Assembly (NCBI GenBank): GCA_002712125.1
Contig: PASL01000011.1
Coordinates: forward strand, 30,634 to 48,799
DNA length: 18,166 bases
Direction: 5' to 3'
From: Chloroflexota bacterium
Lineage (GTDB): Bacteria; Chloroflexota; Dehalococcoidia; Lucifugimonadales; Lucifugimonadaceae
The position numbers were made by a program, and so were the translations under genes. A model generated the notes under the pieces. It was not told where the DNA came from and did no database searches. It saw nothing but the letters and a program-made list of their open reading frames with translations. This document shows, piece after piece, positions 1-7,497 of the stretch; positions within the stretch are counted from its first letter, which is position 1; each line of letters begins with the position of its first letter.

Positions 1-938
1 ACTAATAAATTATAAGCTCTTGCCAATCTTGTTAAACTATCTAATAAAATGACAACATTTTCACCACTCTCTACTAGCCTGCGAGCTCTTTCAAGAGCCA
101 TTTCAGCAGTTCTACAATGGTCTTCTATTGGTTCATCAAAAGTTGAACTAAAGACCTCTCCTTTAATTGACCTTCTCATATCCGTAACTTCTTCAGGTCT
201 CTCGCCTATCAACGATACAATTATATATACCTCAGGATGATTTTCGGTTATTCCTGCAGAAATTTGCTTTAATAGCATCGTTTTTCCAGCTTTGGGAGGA
301 GCCACTATCAAAGATCTTTGCCCCTTACCGATGGGTGCGACCATATCAACTAGTCTTGTAGATGTTTGTTTAGGGGTAGTTTCAAGTTTTATTTGTTCAT
401 CAGGGTAAACTGAAGTAAATCTATCAAATTTAGGCCGATCAATTGCTGATTGAGAATCATATCCATTCACAGTCTCAACATTTACTAAGCCATAATATTT
501 ATTTGAGCTCTCTGCTTGAGGTGGAAGAACTTGACCAGTTATAAAATCTCCATGCCTTAATCCGTAACTTTTTATTTTCTTTGGAGTAACATAAATATCA
601 TCATTATTTTTTCTTGATCCTGGCTGTCTTAAGAAACCGAAACCGTCGGATAAAACATCAAGTATGCCTGCTCCAACAATTGCTTTTTTTTCGTCAGATA
701 AAGAAGATAAAATTGAAAGTACTAATTCATTTCTTTGTGTTGGTACTCTCTTTATACCTGTATCAATGGCTAGTTGTCTTAATTCATCATTAGTCTTTTT
801 TCCTAAATCACCTAAATTAGGTAATTTATCCAATTCAATCGAATCGAAATAATTTTCTCCACTATGATTTTGCCTGCGTCTTGTTGAAGCGGGTCTTCGC
901 CTAGTGCCTCTAGGGTGATTTCTAGCTTGAGTAGTCAG
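1..938 (-). CDS. rho: Transcription termination factor Rho (C-terminus beyond the window)
   Basis: Rho is a ring-shaped RNA-dependent ATPase that terminates transcription. The frame is open from 938 to the window edge and gives 312 residues plus two bases, so the C-terminal part is missing. Visible in order are a basic Arg-rich tail (residues 5-25), a Rho N-terminal helical region (about 36-85), the cold-shock RNA-binding fold (about 90-135, with DGFGFLR at 98-104), Walker A APPKAGKT at 213-220, the GERPEEVTDM segment at 245-254, and Walker B VVILLDS near 295-301 followed by TRLARAYN. There is no in-frame ATG, GTG or TTG near the start. A perfect AGGAGGT lies 6 bases before CTG at 938-936, so CTG (less likely the preceding ATA) is taken as the start. 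It follows pyrG on the same strand. Identity is certain; the start is probable. Confidence 0.96.
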   Translation of the reverse strand, partial: MTTQARNHPRGTRRRPASTRRRQNHSGENYFDSIELDKLPNLGDLGKKTNDELRQLAIDTGIKRVPTQRNELVLSILSSLSDEKKAIVGAGILDVLSDGFGFLRQPGSRKNNDDIYVTPKKIKSYGLRHGDFITGQVLPPQAESSNKYYGLVNVETVNGYDSQSAIDRPKFDRFTSVYPDEQIKLETTPKQTSTRLVDMVAPIGKGQRSLIVAPPKAGKTMLLKQISAGITENHPEVYIIVSLIGERPEEVTDMRRSIKGEVFSSTFDEPIEDHCRTAEMALERARRLVESGENVVILLDSLTRLARAYNLL

Positions 939-944
939 TATATT

Positions 945-951
945 ACCTCCT
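945..951 (-). promoter_or_regulatory. Strong Shine-Dalgarno site for rho
   Basis: On the minus strand this reads AGGAGGT, the longest Shine-Dalgarno match noticed in the window, 6 bases from the CTG codon at 938-936. Together with the lack of a nearby in-frame ATG, GTG or TTG, it is the main reason for calling an unusual CTG start for rho. Confidence 0.75.
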
Positions 952-1014
952 GGTTTTATAAATATGTATAAATCAACATCTGGAATTATCGAGTAACAAA
1001 TTCTTATAATGGGG

Positions 1015-1059
1015 GCTAGTAAAAACTAGCGATTATTGAAGGACGCTTCTCAAAAGCAT
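1015..1059 (-). promoter_or_regulatory. Two hairpins in the rho 5' leader
   Basis: In minus-strand RNA the first hairpin (1059-1043) pairs AUGCUU with AAGCGU around a 5-base loop, using one G-U pair. The second (1030-1015) pairs GCTAGT with ACTAGC perfectly around TTTT. Neither is followed by a U run, so they are not standard intrinsic terminators. Leader-based autoregulation of rho is known in E. coli; a similar role here is only a suggestion. Confidence 0.3.
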
Positions 1060-1101
1060 TTCAGATAATTGGGACATGAACTATGAATGTTCAATAATAT
1101 A

Positions 1102-1129
1102 ATTATAACACCCTAAGGACATAAAGCAA
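1102..1129 (-). promoter_or_regulatory. Candidate sigma70-type promoter for rho
   Basis: On the minus strand, TTGCTT (1129-1124) is separated by 16 bases from TATAAT (1107-1102). A TG one base before the -10 makes it an extended -10 element (TGTTATAAT). The -35 begins only a few bases past the pyrG stop, so rho could be transcribed on its own as well as by read-through. The expected start near 1095 would give a leader of about 155 bases. Assigned by consensus match only. Confidence 0.5.
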
Positions 1130-1134
1130 AATTT

Positions 1135-2760
1135 CTAAAATAAATTATGCTGGTCACCTTCTCGCTTAATTTTCATAGAGTTTTTTATAAAAAAACTAAA
1201 AAGAGGATGAGGTCTTTCTGGCCTTGACTTAAATTCAGGATGAAATTGACTCCCAATCATGTATGGATGGTTCAGAACCTCTGCAATTTCAACAAGCTTA
1301 TTGTCTGGAGAAGTCCCGGATATTATCATACCATTTGTTTCGAATTTTTGACGAAAATTATTATTAAACTCATATCTATGTCTATGTCTCTCACTAATGC
1401 TTGATTCCAAATATACGTTCATTGCAAGTGAATTTTCTCTTAATACACAAGGGTAAGCACCTAATCTCATAGTTCCACCTGTTGAGTGAAGCTCTTCTTG
1501 ACCAGGCATAAATGCTATCACAGGATTTTTTGTATCTGGGTCGTTCTCAAGTGAATTTGCGTCATTAATTCCAAGTACATTTCTTGCATACTCAATCACC
1601 ATTATTTGCATACCTAAACATAAACCTAGATAAGGAATATTTTTTATTCTTGCATATTCAGCAGTTTTTATCATACCCTCAAGGCCCCTATCTCCAAAAC
1701 CACCGGGAATTACTATCCCTTGAGCCTTAGATAAAAAATTATCAACATCGGAAGTCTCAAGGTCCTCGGCAGAAATCCATGAAATATTAGCCTTACGTTT
1801 ATGCATAATTGCAGCATGATTTATAGCCTCAATAACTGATAAATATGAATCCTTTAACTCTACATATTTACCTACTAAAGCAATCTCTACTTCTGGGTTA
1901 TTTTCTTGCTGAATAATTGTTATTTTTTCCCAAGATTTAAAATCTGGGACCATTTGAGCATATGAAAAATAATTCATCAAAATTTCACCTAAGCCTTGAG
2001 TTTCTAAATGTAATGGTACTTGATACACACTACTTAATGTAGGCAGGTCAATTACAGCTTGATATTCAACATCGCAGTAAAGAGATATTTTTTTTCTTTC
2101 ATCTTCACGTATTGGAAAATCAGCTCGACATAATATAGCATCAGGTTGAATACCCATAGATCTTAGCGTATTTACACTATGTTGAGTAGGCTTTGTTTTT
2201 AACTCATTACTCGCGCCAAGATAAGGTAACAGAGTCAAATGCACATAAAATGTATCATCTCTCCCAACACTATTTCTTACTTGACGAATAGCCTCTAAAA
2301 ATGGCTGTCCTTCAATATCACCTACTGTGCCACCAACTTCAACAATTATAATATCTGCTCCTGAATCTTTTGACAAATTTATTATTTTATCTCTAATAAG
2401 ATTAGTTACATGAGGTATTGTTTGAATTGTTCCGCCAAGATATTCACCGGACCTCTCTTTTGATATAACTTCAGAATAAATTTGTCCAGCTGTGATATTT
2501 GAATCCCTAGTTAATTCAACATCTATAAATCTTTCATAATGACCTAAATCAAGATCCGTTTCGCTTCCATCATCTGTTACGAAAACTTCTCCATGTTGAT
2601 ATGGCGACATTGTGCCAGGATCTACATTTAGGTAAGGGTCAAGTTTCATAACGGATACGGTTAGACCTCTACTTTTTAACATTTTACCTATAGAAGCAAC
2701 AGCGATTCCCTTGCCTAGGGAACTTACGACTCCGCCTGTAACAAAAATAAATTTACTCAA
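1135..2760 (-). CDS. pyrG: CTP synthase (glutamine-hydrolysing)
   Basis: PyrG converts UTP to CTP with ATP and ammonia from glutamine, the last step of de novo pyrimidine nucleotide synthesis in the cytoplasm. At 541 residues it has the usual full length. The N-terminal amidoligase domain shows the P-loop GGVVSSLGKG at 9-18, then KLDPYLNVDPGTMSPYQHGE and GGTVGDIEGQPFLEAIRQ. The C-terminal class I glutamine amidotransferase domain has GLCLGMQ with nucleophile Cys381, and FHPEF with His507 and Glu509, completing the triad. The start is TTG at 2760-2758 with GGAG a few bases upstream; the nearby ATGs are in another frame that stops at once. It is divergent from gatC and is followed by rho. Confidence 0.98.
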   Translation of the reverse strand: MSKFIFVTGGVVSSLGKGIAVASIGKMLKSRGLTVSVMKLDPYLNVDPGTMSPYQHGEVFVTDDGSETDLDLGHYERFIDVELTRDSNITAGQIYSEVISKERSGEYLGGTIQTIPHVTNLIRDKIINLSKDSGADIIIVEVGGTVGDIEGQPFLEAIRQVRNSVGRDDTFYVHLTLLPYLGASNELKTKPTQHSVNTLRSMGIQPDAILCRADFPIREDERKKISLYCDVEYQAVIDLPTLSSVYQVPLHLETQGLGEILMNYFSYAQMVPDFKSWEKITIIQQENNPEVEIALVGKYVELKDSYLSVIEAINHAAIMHKRKANISWISAEDLETSDVDNFLSKAQGIVIPGGFGDRGLEGMIKTAEYARIKNIPYLGLCLGMQIMVIEYARNVLGINDANSLENDPDTKNPVIAFMPGQEELHSTGGTMRLGAYPCVLRENSLAMNVYLESSISERHRHRYEFNNNFRQKFETNGMIISGTSPDNKLVEIAEVLNHPYMIGSQFHPEFKSRPERPHPLFSFFIKNSMKIKREGDQHNLF

Positions 2761-2866
2761 AATTCTCCATCATAAAATATCAATATTTGAGGGGTAAATA
2801 AGTATAAAAAAATTATCGTAAACTTATCATCCCGAACAAGTTAAAAATTAACCCATACGGAATTTT

Positions 2867-2896
2867 ATTCTAGTTATAAAATACACATATTGTCAA
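2867..2896 (-). promoter_or_regulatory. Candidate sigma70-type promoter for pyrG
   Basis: On the minus strand a perfect TTGACA (2896-2891) is followed after 18 bases by TAGAAT (2872-2867). The predicted start is near 2860, giving a leader of about 100 bases before the TTG start of pyrG. I see no clear attenuator hairpin with a U run in that leader. This is the best -35 match in the window. Confidence 0.6.
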
Positions 2897-2952
2897 TAAT
2901 GAAATAATAACCAATGTAAAGTTTAATAGGTATTTTTGGTTTCTATATTTTT

Positions 2953-2981
2953 TTGAATCTAATATTATTTAATAATGATAT
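2953..2981 (+). promoter_or_regulatory. Possible promoter for the gatCA operon
   Basis: TTGAAT (2953-2958) is followed after 17 bases by TGATAT (2976-2981). The region is extremely AT-rich, so chance matches are common. An alternative -10, TATAAG at 2995-3000, would start transcription almost at the gatC ATG and make a nearly leaderless mRNA, which would fit the absence of a clear Shine-Dalgarno site before gatC. Confidence 0.3.
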
Positions 2982-2988
2982 TATTTAA
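2962..2988 (+). repeat. Short direct repeat upstream of gatC
   Basis: ATATTATTTAA occurs at 2962-2972 and again at 2978-2988, a 16-base period, overlapping the candidate -10 region of gatC. It could be an operator-like pair, but low-complexity AT sequence is an equally good explanation. Confidence 0.3.
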
Positions 2989-3012
2989 GTAAACTATAAG
3001 CGTGTAAATAAA

Positions 3013-3303
3013 ATGGATAACCTTTCTAGAGAAGAAATACTAAAAATCAGTGAACTTTCCTACATTGATTTAACTGACGAAGAAATCAGCAGGTTACAAA
3101 AAGAACTCAGTGATATTATTAATTACTTCACCCTGCTTAATAAATTGGATACGAAAAATGTTGAAGTTACAGGTCACACCACGCAAGCACAATCTGTAAT
3201 GAGAGAAGACGAAGTTCAACCACCACTAAAAACAGAAAACGTCATAAACAATGCTCCTCAAACTGCTGGAGAATTCATAAAAGTTCCACCCGTACTTGAG
3301 TAA
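3013..3303 (+). CDS. gatC: Glutamyl-tRNA(Gln)/aspartyl-tRNA(Asn) amidotransferase subunit C
   Basis: GatC is the small subunit of the GatCAB transamidosome, which turns misacylated Glu-tRNAGln and/or Asp-tRNAAsn into Gln-tRNAGln and Asn-tRNAAsn. At 96 residues it has the normal size. It shows the family pattern of an N-terminal helix (LSREEILKISELSYIDLTDEE), a hydrophobic second helix ending in NYFTLLNKLDTKNVEVTGH, and the late segment MREDEV followed by NAPQTAGEFIKVPPVLE. It lies just upstream of gatA (13-base gap), which supports the assignment. The ATG at 3013 has no clear Shine-Dalgarno site. It is divergent from pyrG and opens a four-gene plus-strand run. Confidence 0.96.
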   Translation: MDNLSREEILKISELSYIDLTDEEISRLQKELSDIINYFTLLNKLDTKNVEVTGHTTQAQSVMREDEVQPPLKTENVINNAPQTAGEFIKVPPVLE

Positions 3304-3316
3304 AGGATATCTATAA

Positions 3317-4771
3317 ATGAATTTCATAACTGCAAAAGATCTGAGTAATAAACTGTATAACAAGGAAATATCTTCCTATGAAGTTACCAAGATGACTTTT
3401 GATAGAATTAATAATTCCAAACTCAACTCATACATAACCACTTGTGAAGATTTAGCTCTGAATTCTGCTAAAGAAGCCGACAAAAAATTTAGTGAAAATA
3501 GTGCTGAGATAACACCGCTAACTGGTATCCCAGTTATGGTTAAGGATAATATTTCTACAAAAAACATAAAAACTACAGCTGCATCTAAAATTTTGCAAGG
3601 CTACGTCCCTCCATTTGACGCAACGGTAGTAAAGGAACTTAAGAATGCAGGAGCTGTAATTTTAGGAAAAGGTAATATGGACGAGTTTGCGATGGGTTCT
3701 TCGAATGAAACTTCTGCTTTTGGACCAGTTCTGAATCCGTGGAATAATAAAAAAGTTCCTGGAGGGAGTTCTGGAGGTGCCGCATCAGCAGTAGCTGCCG
3801 GTGAATGTTACCTTGCATTAGGTTCTGACACAGGAGGGAGTATTAGGCAACCTGCATCTTTGTGCGGTGTTGTAGGTATGAAACCAACATACGGACTTGT
3901 AAGCAGATATGGACTTATAGCATTTGGCAGTTCATTAGATCAGATTGGACCAATAGCAAGATCAGTTGAAGATTGTGGTAATTTATTAAATATTATTGCA
4001 AAGCAAGATTCTAAGGATTCAACTTCAGTTACATCACCGTACGAAAATTTTACTGAAGACATCAATAAAGACATTAAGAATATGAATCTGGCAGTTCCAA
4101 AAGAATATATCACTGAAAATATTGATCCGTCTGTTAAGAATAACTTTATGGAATCACTAAGTGTATTAAATGATTTAGGCGCTAACATTGAAGAAATTTC
4201 TTTACCACTTACAGAATATGCATTAGCCGTTTATTATATTCTTGCTCCTTCAGAGGCATCAGCTAATTTATCTAGATTTGATGGAGTAAAATATGGAATG
4301 GGTACAAAAAATGCAAAAAATTCAACAGAATATATGAAGGAGGTAAGGGGAACTGGTTTTGGGGAAGAAGTAAAAAGGAGAATTTTGATTGGAACTTATG
4401 CTTTATCCTCAGGATACTACGATGCTTATTATAAAAAAGCACAACAAGTAAGAACATTGATTATAAATGAGTTCAACGAATCTTTCAAAAAATATGATGC
4501 ATTAGTCACTCCAACTTCTCCAATAGTAGCATTTGATTTAGAATCAAAAAGTAACGATCCTTTAAGTATGTATATGAGTGACATTTGTACAATACCTGCA
4601 AACATTGCAGGGCTTCCTGCCATATCTATACCTTCAGGAATGAGCAATAACTTACCAATAGGATTGCAATTTATAGGGCCTCAGTTTGGTGATAAAAAAA
4701 TAATACAAATAGCTTCAAATTTTGAAAAAGCTACGCAATGGAACACATTAAATCCTTCTAATAATGACTAA
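3317..4771 (+). CDS. gatA: Glutamyl-tRNA(Gln)/aspartyl-tRNA(Asn) amidotransferase subunit A
   Basis: GatA is the amidase-signature subunit that releases ammonia from glutamine for transamidation on the tRNA. At 484 residues it is full length. The Ser-cisSer-Lys triad is visible: Lys76 in PVMVKDN, Ser151 in VPGGSSGG and Ser175 in DTGGSIRQPAS. The spacing of 24 between the two serines is the usual one. The C-terminal part has the typical segments DALVTPTSPIVAF and IAGLPAISIPSG. AAAGGAT lies a few bases before ATG 3317. gatB is not next to gatC and gatA, so the third subunit must be encoded elsewhere. The 3' end overlaps the following lipoprotein gene by 8 bases. Confidence 0.97.
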   Translation: MNFITAKDLSNKLYNKEISSYEVTKMTFDRINNSKLNSYITTCEDLALNSAKEADKKFSENSAEITPLTGIPVMVKDNISTKNIKTTAASKILQGYVPPFDATVVKELKNAGAVILGKGNMDEFAMGSSNETSAFGPVLNPWNNKKVPGGSSGGAASAVAAGECYLALGSDTGGSIRQPASLCGVVGMKPTYGLVSRYGLIAFGSSLDQIGPIARSVEDCGNLLNIIAKQDSKDSTSVTSPYENFTEDINKDIKNMNLAVPKEYITENIDPSVKNNFMESLSVLNDLGANIEEISLPLTEYALAVYYILAPSEASANLSRFDGVKYGMGTKNAKNSTEYMKEVRGTGFGEEVKRRILIGTYALSSGYYDAYYKKAQQVRTLIINEFNESFKKYDALVTPTSPIVAFDLESKSNDPLSMYMSDICTIPANIAGLPAISIPSGMSNNLPIGLQFIGPQFGDKKIIQIASNFEKATQWNTLNPSNND

Positions 4772-5252
4772 TTATTTTTATAAAACAAAAAATTTACTTA
4801 TATTATTATCGATGATTTTATTATTTAGTTTTTTATTAGTTAGTTGTAAAGATGATTCAAGAAAAAATTATGATAGAGAAGATTTTACACCTATTCCAGG
4901 ACCACCTCCCATGCCAATGATTTTTGAAGGAAACTTTACCGTCTGCAAATCTAAAATTTTATTCTTCTGCTTAAGTTATGAGCCAGGACCAGAGAATATA
5001 GATATTTTTGGAGAAATAGTTCATGGTGGTTCTCTAATAGCTAAAACTTTACCCGGAAAATATATGCATGTAATTTTAGGTCCAGTTAGCATTGATGATG
5101 AACAAAAAAGTGAAGTAAACTTCTATTTAGGAAAAAAAGATGGTGATAATGTGAAAGCAAATGAAAGTTGGAAATTTTCTGAAAAGTTTTCTTCACCGAC
5201 AACAATTTATCTCGATTTATCCTTTGATAGGCTACCTAAGAAAGAAAAATAA
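4764..5252 (+). CDS. Small lipoprotein of unknown function
   Basis: I do not recognise the family. The 162-residue product begins with a short polar stretch, a hydrophobic signal segment (residues 11-27) and a lipobox LLVSC with the lipidated Cys at 28, so it should be exported and anchored to the membrane by lipid. After the Cys comes a charged linker and a Pro-rich stretch (TPIPGPPPMPM, about 42-52). The remainder has alternating polar and hydrophobic residues that suggest beta structure, with two further cysteines in VCKSKILFFCLSY; the C-terminus is lysine-rich. The ATG lies inside the end of gatA (8-base overlap), suggesting translational coupling, and its stop is two bases before the next gene. 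Nothing in the neighbourhood indicates its role. Confidence 0.8.
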   Translation: MTNYFYKTKNLLILLSMILLFSFLLVSCKDDSRKNYDREDFTPIPGPPPMPMIFEGNFTVCKSKILFFCLSYEPGPENIDIFGEIVHGGSLIAKTLPGKYMHVILGPVSIDDEQKSEVNFYLGKKDGDNVKANESWKFSEKFSSPTTIYLDLSFDRLPKKEK

Positions 5253-5254
5253 TA

Positions 5255-5773
5255 ATGATTAGAAAATTAAATGGTAAATCCCCTAAAATTCATAAATCTG
5301 CATTTATAGCAGAAAACGCATATATAGTAGGCGATATAGAAATAGGTAAAGATGTTAGCATTTGGCCTGGAGCTGTAATAAGATCTGATTCTGGAAAAAT
5401 TACAATCGGAGAAGGAACAAATATTCAAGATAATTCCGTTATTCACTCAGATGGGAATGCAGAGATTCAAAGTTTTATCACTATAGGGCACGGTGTAATT
5501 TGTCATGCGAAATTTATAGGTAAAAACACTCTACTTGGTAATGGATGTATTGTAAATAATGATGCATCTGTTGGAGAAAATTCTCTTGTTGCTTCAGGAA
5601 GTGTTATTACGAACAATGCAATCTTCGAACCAAACTCATTAATAAGGGGAGTTCCAGGGAAAAAAATTGGCCGGGTAACGGAAAAACATATTATTATGAT
5701 TAATTCAGCTACTCAAGCATACATTAAACGTATTCCACTTTATACTCAATCAGGATTAAACTTAAATAAATAA
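5255..5773 (+). CDS. Gamma-carbonic-anhydrase-like left-handed beta-helix protein
   Basis: A 172-residue hexapeptide-repeat protein of the gamma-class carbonic anhydrase/YrdA/PaaY group, expected to form a trimeric left-handed beta-helix in the cytoplasm. Three candidate metal-binding histidines are in family positions: His64 (SVIHSD), His79 (TIGHG) and His84 (CHAKFIG), with the typical 5-residue spacing between the last two. Other family marks are RSDSG at 43-47, NIQDNS at 56-61 and the C-terminal SLIRGVPGKKIGRV. Whether it hydrates CO2 or does something else cannot be told, since many family members have low or no carbonic anhydrase activity. It starts two bases after the lipoprotein stop, with only a weak purine-rich ribosome site. 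Its stop (5771-5773) directly touches the stop of argS on the other strand. Confidence 0.92.
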   Translation: MIRKLNGKSPKIHKSAFIAENAYIVGDIEIGKDVSIWPGAVIRSDSGKITIGEGTNIQDNSVIHSDGNAEIQSFITIGHGVICHAKFIGKNTLLGNGCIVNNDASVGENSLVASGSVITNNAIFEPNSLIRGVPGKKIGRVTEKHIIMINSATQAYIKRIPLYTQSGLNLNK

Positions 5774-7429
5774 TTACATTTTATCGGGTTTACTCATACC
5801 CATTATGTCTAAAGTATATCCTAAAACATGTCTTGAAATTTCAACCAATCTTAATCTTGATGCACTTAGGTCTTTTTCTTCTACCTTTTCAGAAATTACT
5901 CTACAAGACTCATAAAATTTTTGTAATAACTTTGCAAATTCCATAGAGAAATTTGTAATATGGTGAGTTTGTCTCAATTGACAACACTTGAGAATCACTT
6001 CTGGAAGTTGAACAATTTTTTTTATCAGATTTATTTCATCATCATGTATAAGTAGACTTAAGTTAGAATTAGAAAAATCAATTTTTTTATTTTCGGCGGT
6101 CCTTAATATTGAACACATTCTTGCATATGCATATTGAACATAATAAACCGGATTTTCTGATGATTGAACCTTGGCAAGTTTAAGATCAAAATCCATCTGG
6201 GTGTCTGGTGAACGACTTAGAAAAATAAATCTGCATGCATCAACTCCTACTTCTTCAATTAATTCATCAATAGTTACTAGAACGTTATTTCTTTTACTAA
6301 ATTTTAAGGTATCACCATCATTTTTAAAGTTAACAATTTGATTTAATATAATTTCAAGTTTTTTATCATCTATTTCAAATGCATCTAAAATACTATAAAT
6401 TCTAGCAACATGAGAATGATGATCAGCCCCCCATATGTTTATGACTTTATCAAATTTTCTAACTAAGAACTTATTATAATGATAAGCCAAATCTGTTCCA
6501 AAATAAGTTGGTCCCCCATCTTCGCTTCTAATTACAACAATATCATCTTCTAATCCAAGGTTACTTCCCTTGAACCATTTTGCCCCATCCTTATCATAAA
6601 CTAAATCTTCACTTGATAATTTTTTGATAATTTTTTCAAGAAAATTAGATTCTAGTAATGAACTTTCATTGAACCAAGCATCAAATTTAACATTCAATTT
6701 TTCTAATGTATTCTTAATTTCAGAAATCGTGTCTGTAAGTGCAAGAGATTTGATTTTCTCAACGTTTCCAGTATTAAGTTCATGCTCATTTATAATTTTT
6801 CTTGCTAATTGAATTACATACTCACCTGGATAACTTATTTCTTTAACTTTATAATTTTCATCAAGAGTTTCTTTGACTCTTTCTATGAGTGAATCATTGA
6901 ATAACCTCATTTGATTTCCTGCATCATTTATATAATATTCTCTCTCAACATTATAATTAGATAATTTCAATATATTGTATAGGGAGCTACCTATAACAGC
7001 GCCTCTTGCGTGTCCAACATGCAAGGGTCCTGTTGGGTTTACACTAACAAATTCAATTTGTATATTTTGTTTTTTTCCATAATTATTTCTAAAATAATCT
7101 AATCCATCATTTTGTATTTTTTCTAATTCTTCATAAAAATAATCCTTATCAATAAAAAAGTTTATGAAGCCTGGTGGCGCAAATTTTATTGAGTTTATCG
7201 AAGGATCTGAATTAATATTTTCAACTATTATTTCAGAAATTTTTTTTGGAGGCATTTTACACACTTTCGACAAAGTTAAGGGTAAATTTGTGCTAAAATC
7301 TCCGTGTTCAGAAATCTTAGGCCTATCAATAATTACATCAAAATTCTCAAGTACTGGGATAAGGCCGAGAGATTGTGATCTGATTATTGAGTCAACTAAT
7401 AATCTAGATATTATTTTTTTTATCTTCAT
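5774..7429 (-). CDS. argS: Arginyl-tRNA synthetase
   Basis: ArgRS charges tRNAArg with arginine. From the ATG at 7429 it has 551 residues, normal for a class I ArgRS. In order: an N-terminal additional domain (about 1-105), the Rossmann catalytic core with the HIGH-type motif HVGHARG (His137 and His140), the segment GGPTYFGTDLAYHYNK, the KMSK-type loop KFSKR at 376-380, and a C-terminal DALR anticodon-binding domain beginning near NPVYYVQYAYARMCSILR and ending in GMSKPDKM. A TTG at 7438 would add three residues; neither start has a good Shine-Dalgarno site, so I prefer ATG. It lies 68 bases downstream of the Cys-rich gene on the same strand and converges on the carbonic-anhydrase-like gene with no space between the stops. 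Confidence 0.97.
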   Translation of the reverse strand: MKIKKIISRLLVDSIIRSQSLGLIPVLENFDVIIDRPKISEHGDFSTNLPLTLSKVCKMPPKKISEIIVENINSDPSINSIKFAPPGFINFFIDKDYFYEELEKIQNDGLDYFRNNYGKKQNIQIEFVSVNPTGPLHVGHARGAVIGSSLYNILKLSNYNVEREYYINDAGNQMRLFNDSLIERVKETLDENYKVKEISYPGEYVIQLARKIINEHELNTGNVEKIKSLALTDTISEIKNTLEKLNVKFDAWFNESSLLESNFLEKIIKKLSSEDLVYDKDGAKWFKGSNLGLEDDIVVIRSEDGGPTYFGTDLAYHYNKFLVRKFDKVINIWGADHHSHVARIYSILDAFEIDDKKLEIILNQIVNFKNDGDTLKFSKRNNVLVTIDELIEEVGVDACRFIFLSRSPDTQMDFDLKLAKVQSSENPVYYVQYAYARMCSILRTAENKKIDFSNSNLSLLIHDDEINLIKKIVQLPEVILKCCQLRQTHHITNFSMEFAKLLQKFYESCRVISEKVEEKDLSASRLRLVEISRHVLGYTLDIMGMSKPDKM

Positions 7430-7497
7430 TAAATACAAAATAGTTTACTCACATACATAATGAATAAACACTAATAAAACTAATTTAATTCAAATTT

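Noticed and set aside
49..852. Short plus-strand open frames at 49-240 and 664-852
   Set aside because: They lie antisense to the clear rho coding frame, have no ribosome sites and no recognisable protein features.
1015..1030. Perfect GCTAGT/ACTAGC hairpin as a terminator of pyrG
   Set aside because: In the minus-strand direction it is followed by a C run, not a T run, and it lies within the probable rho leader.
7430..7438. TTG at 7438 as the argS start
   Set aside because: It adds only three residues and has no better ribosome site than the ATG at 7429; it remains possible.
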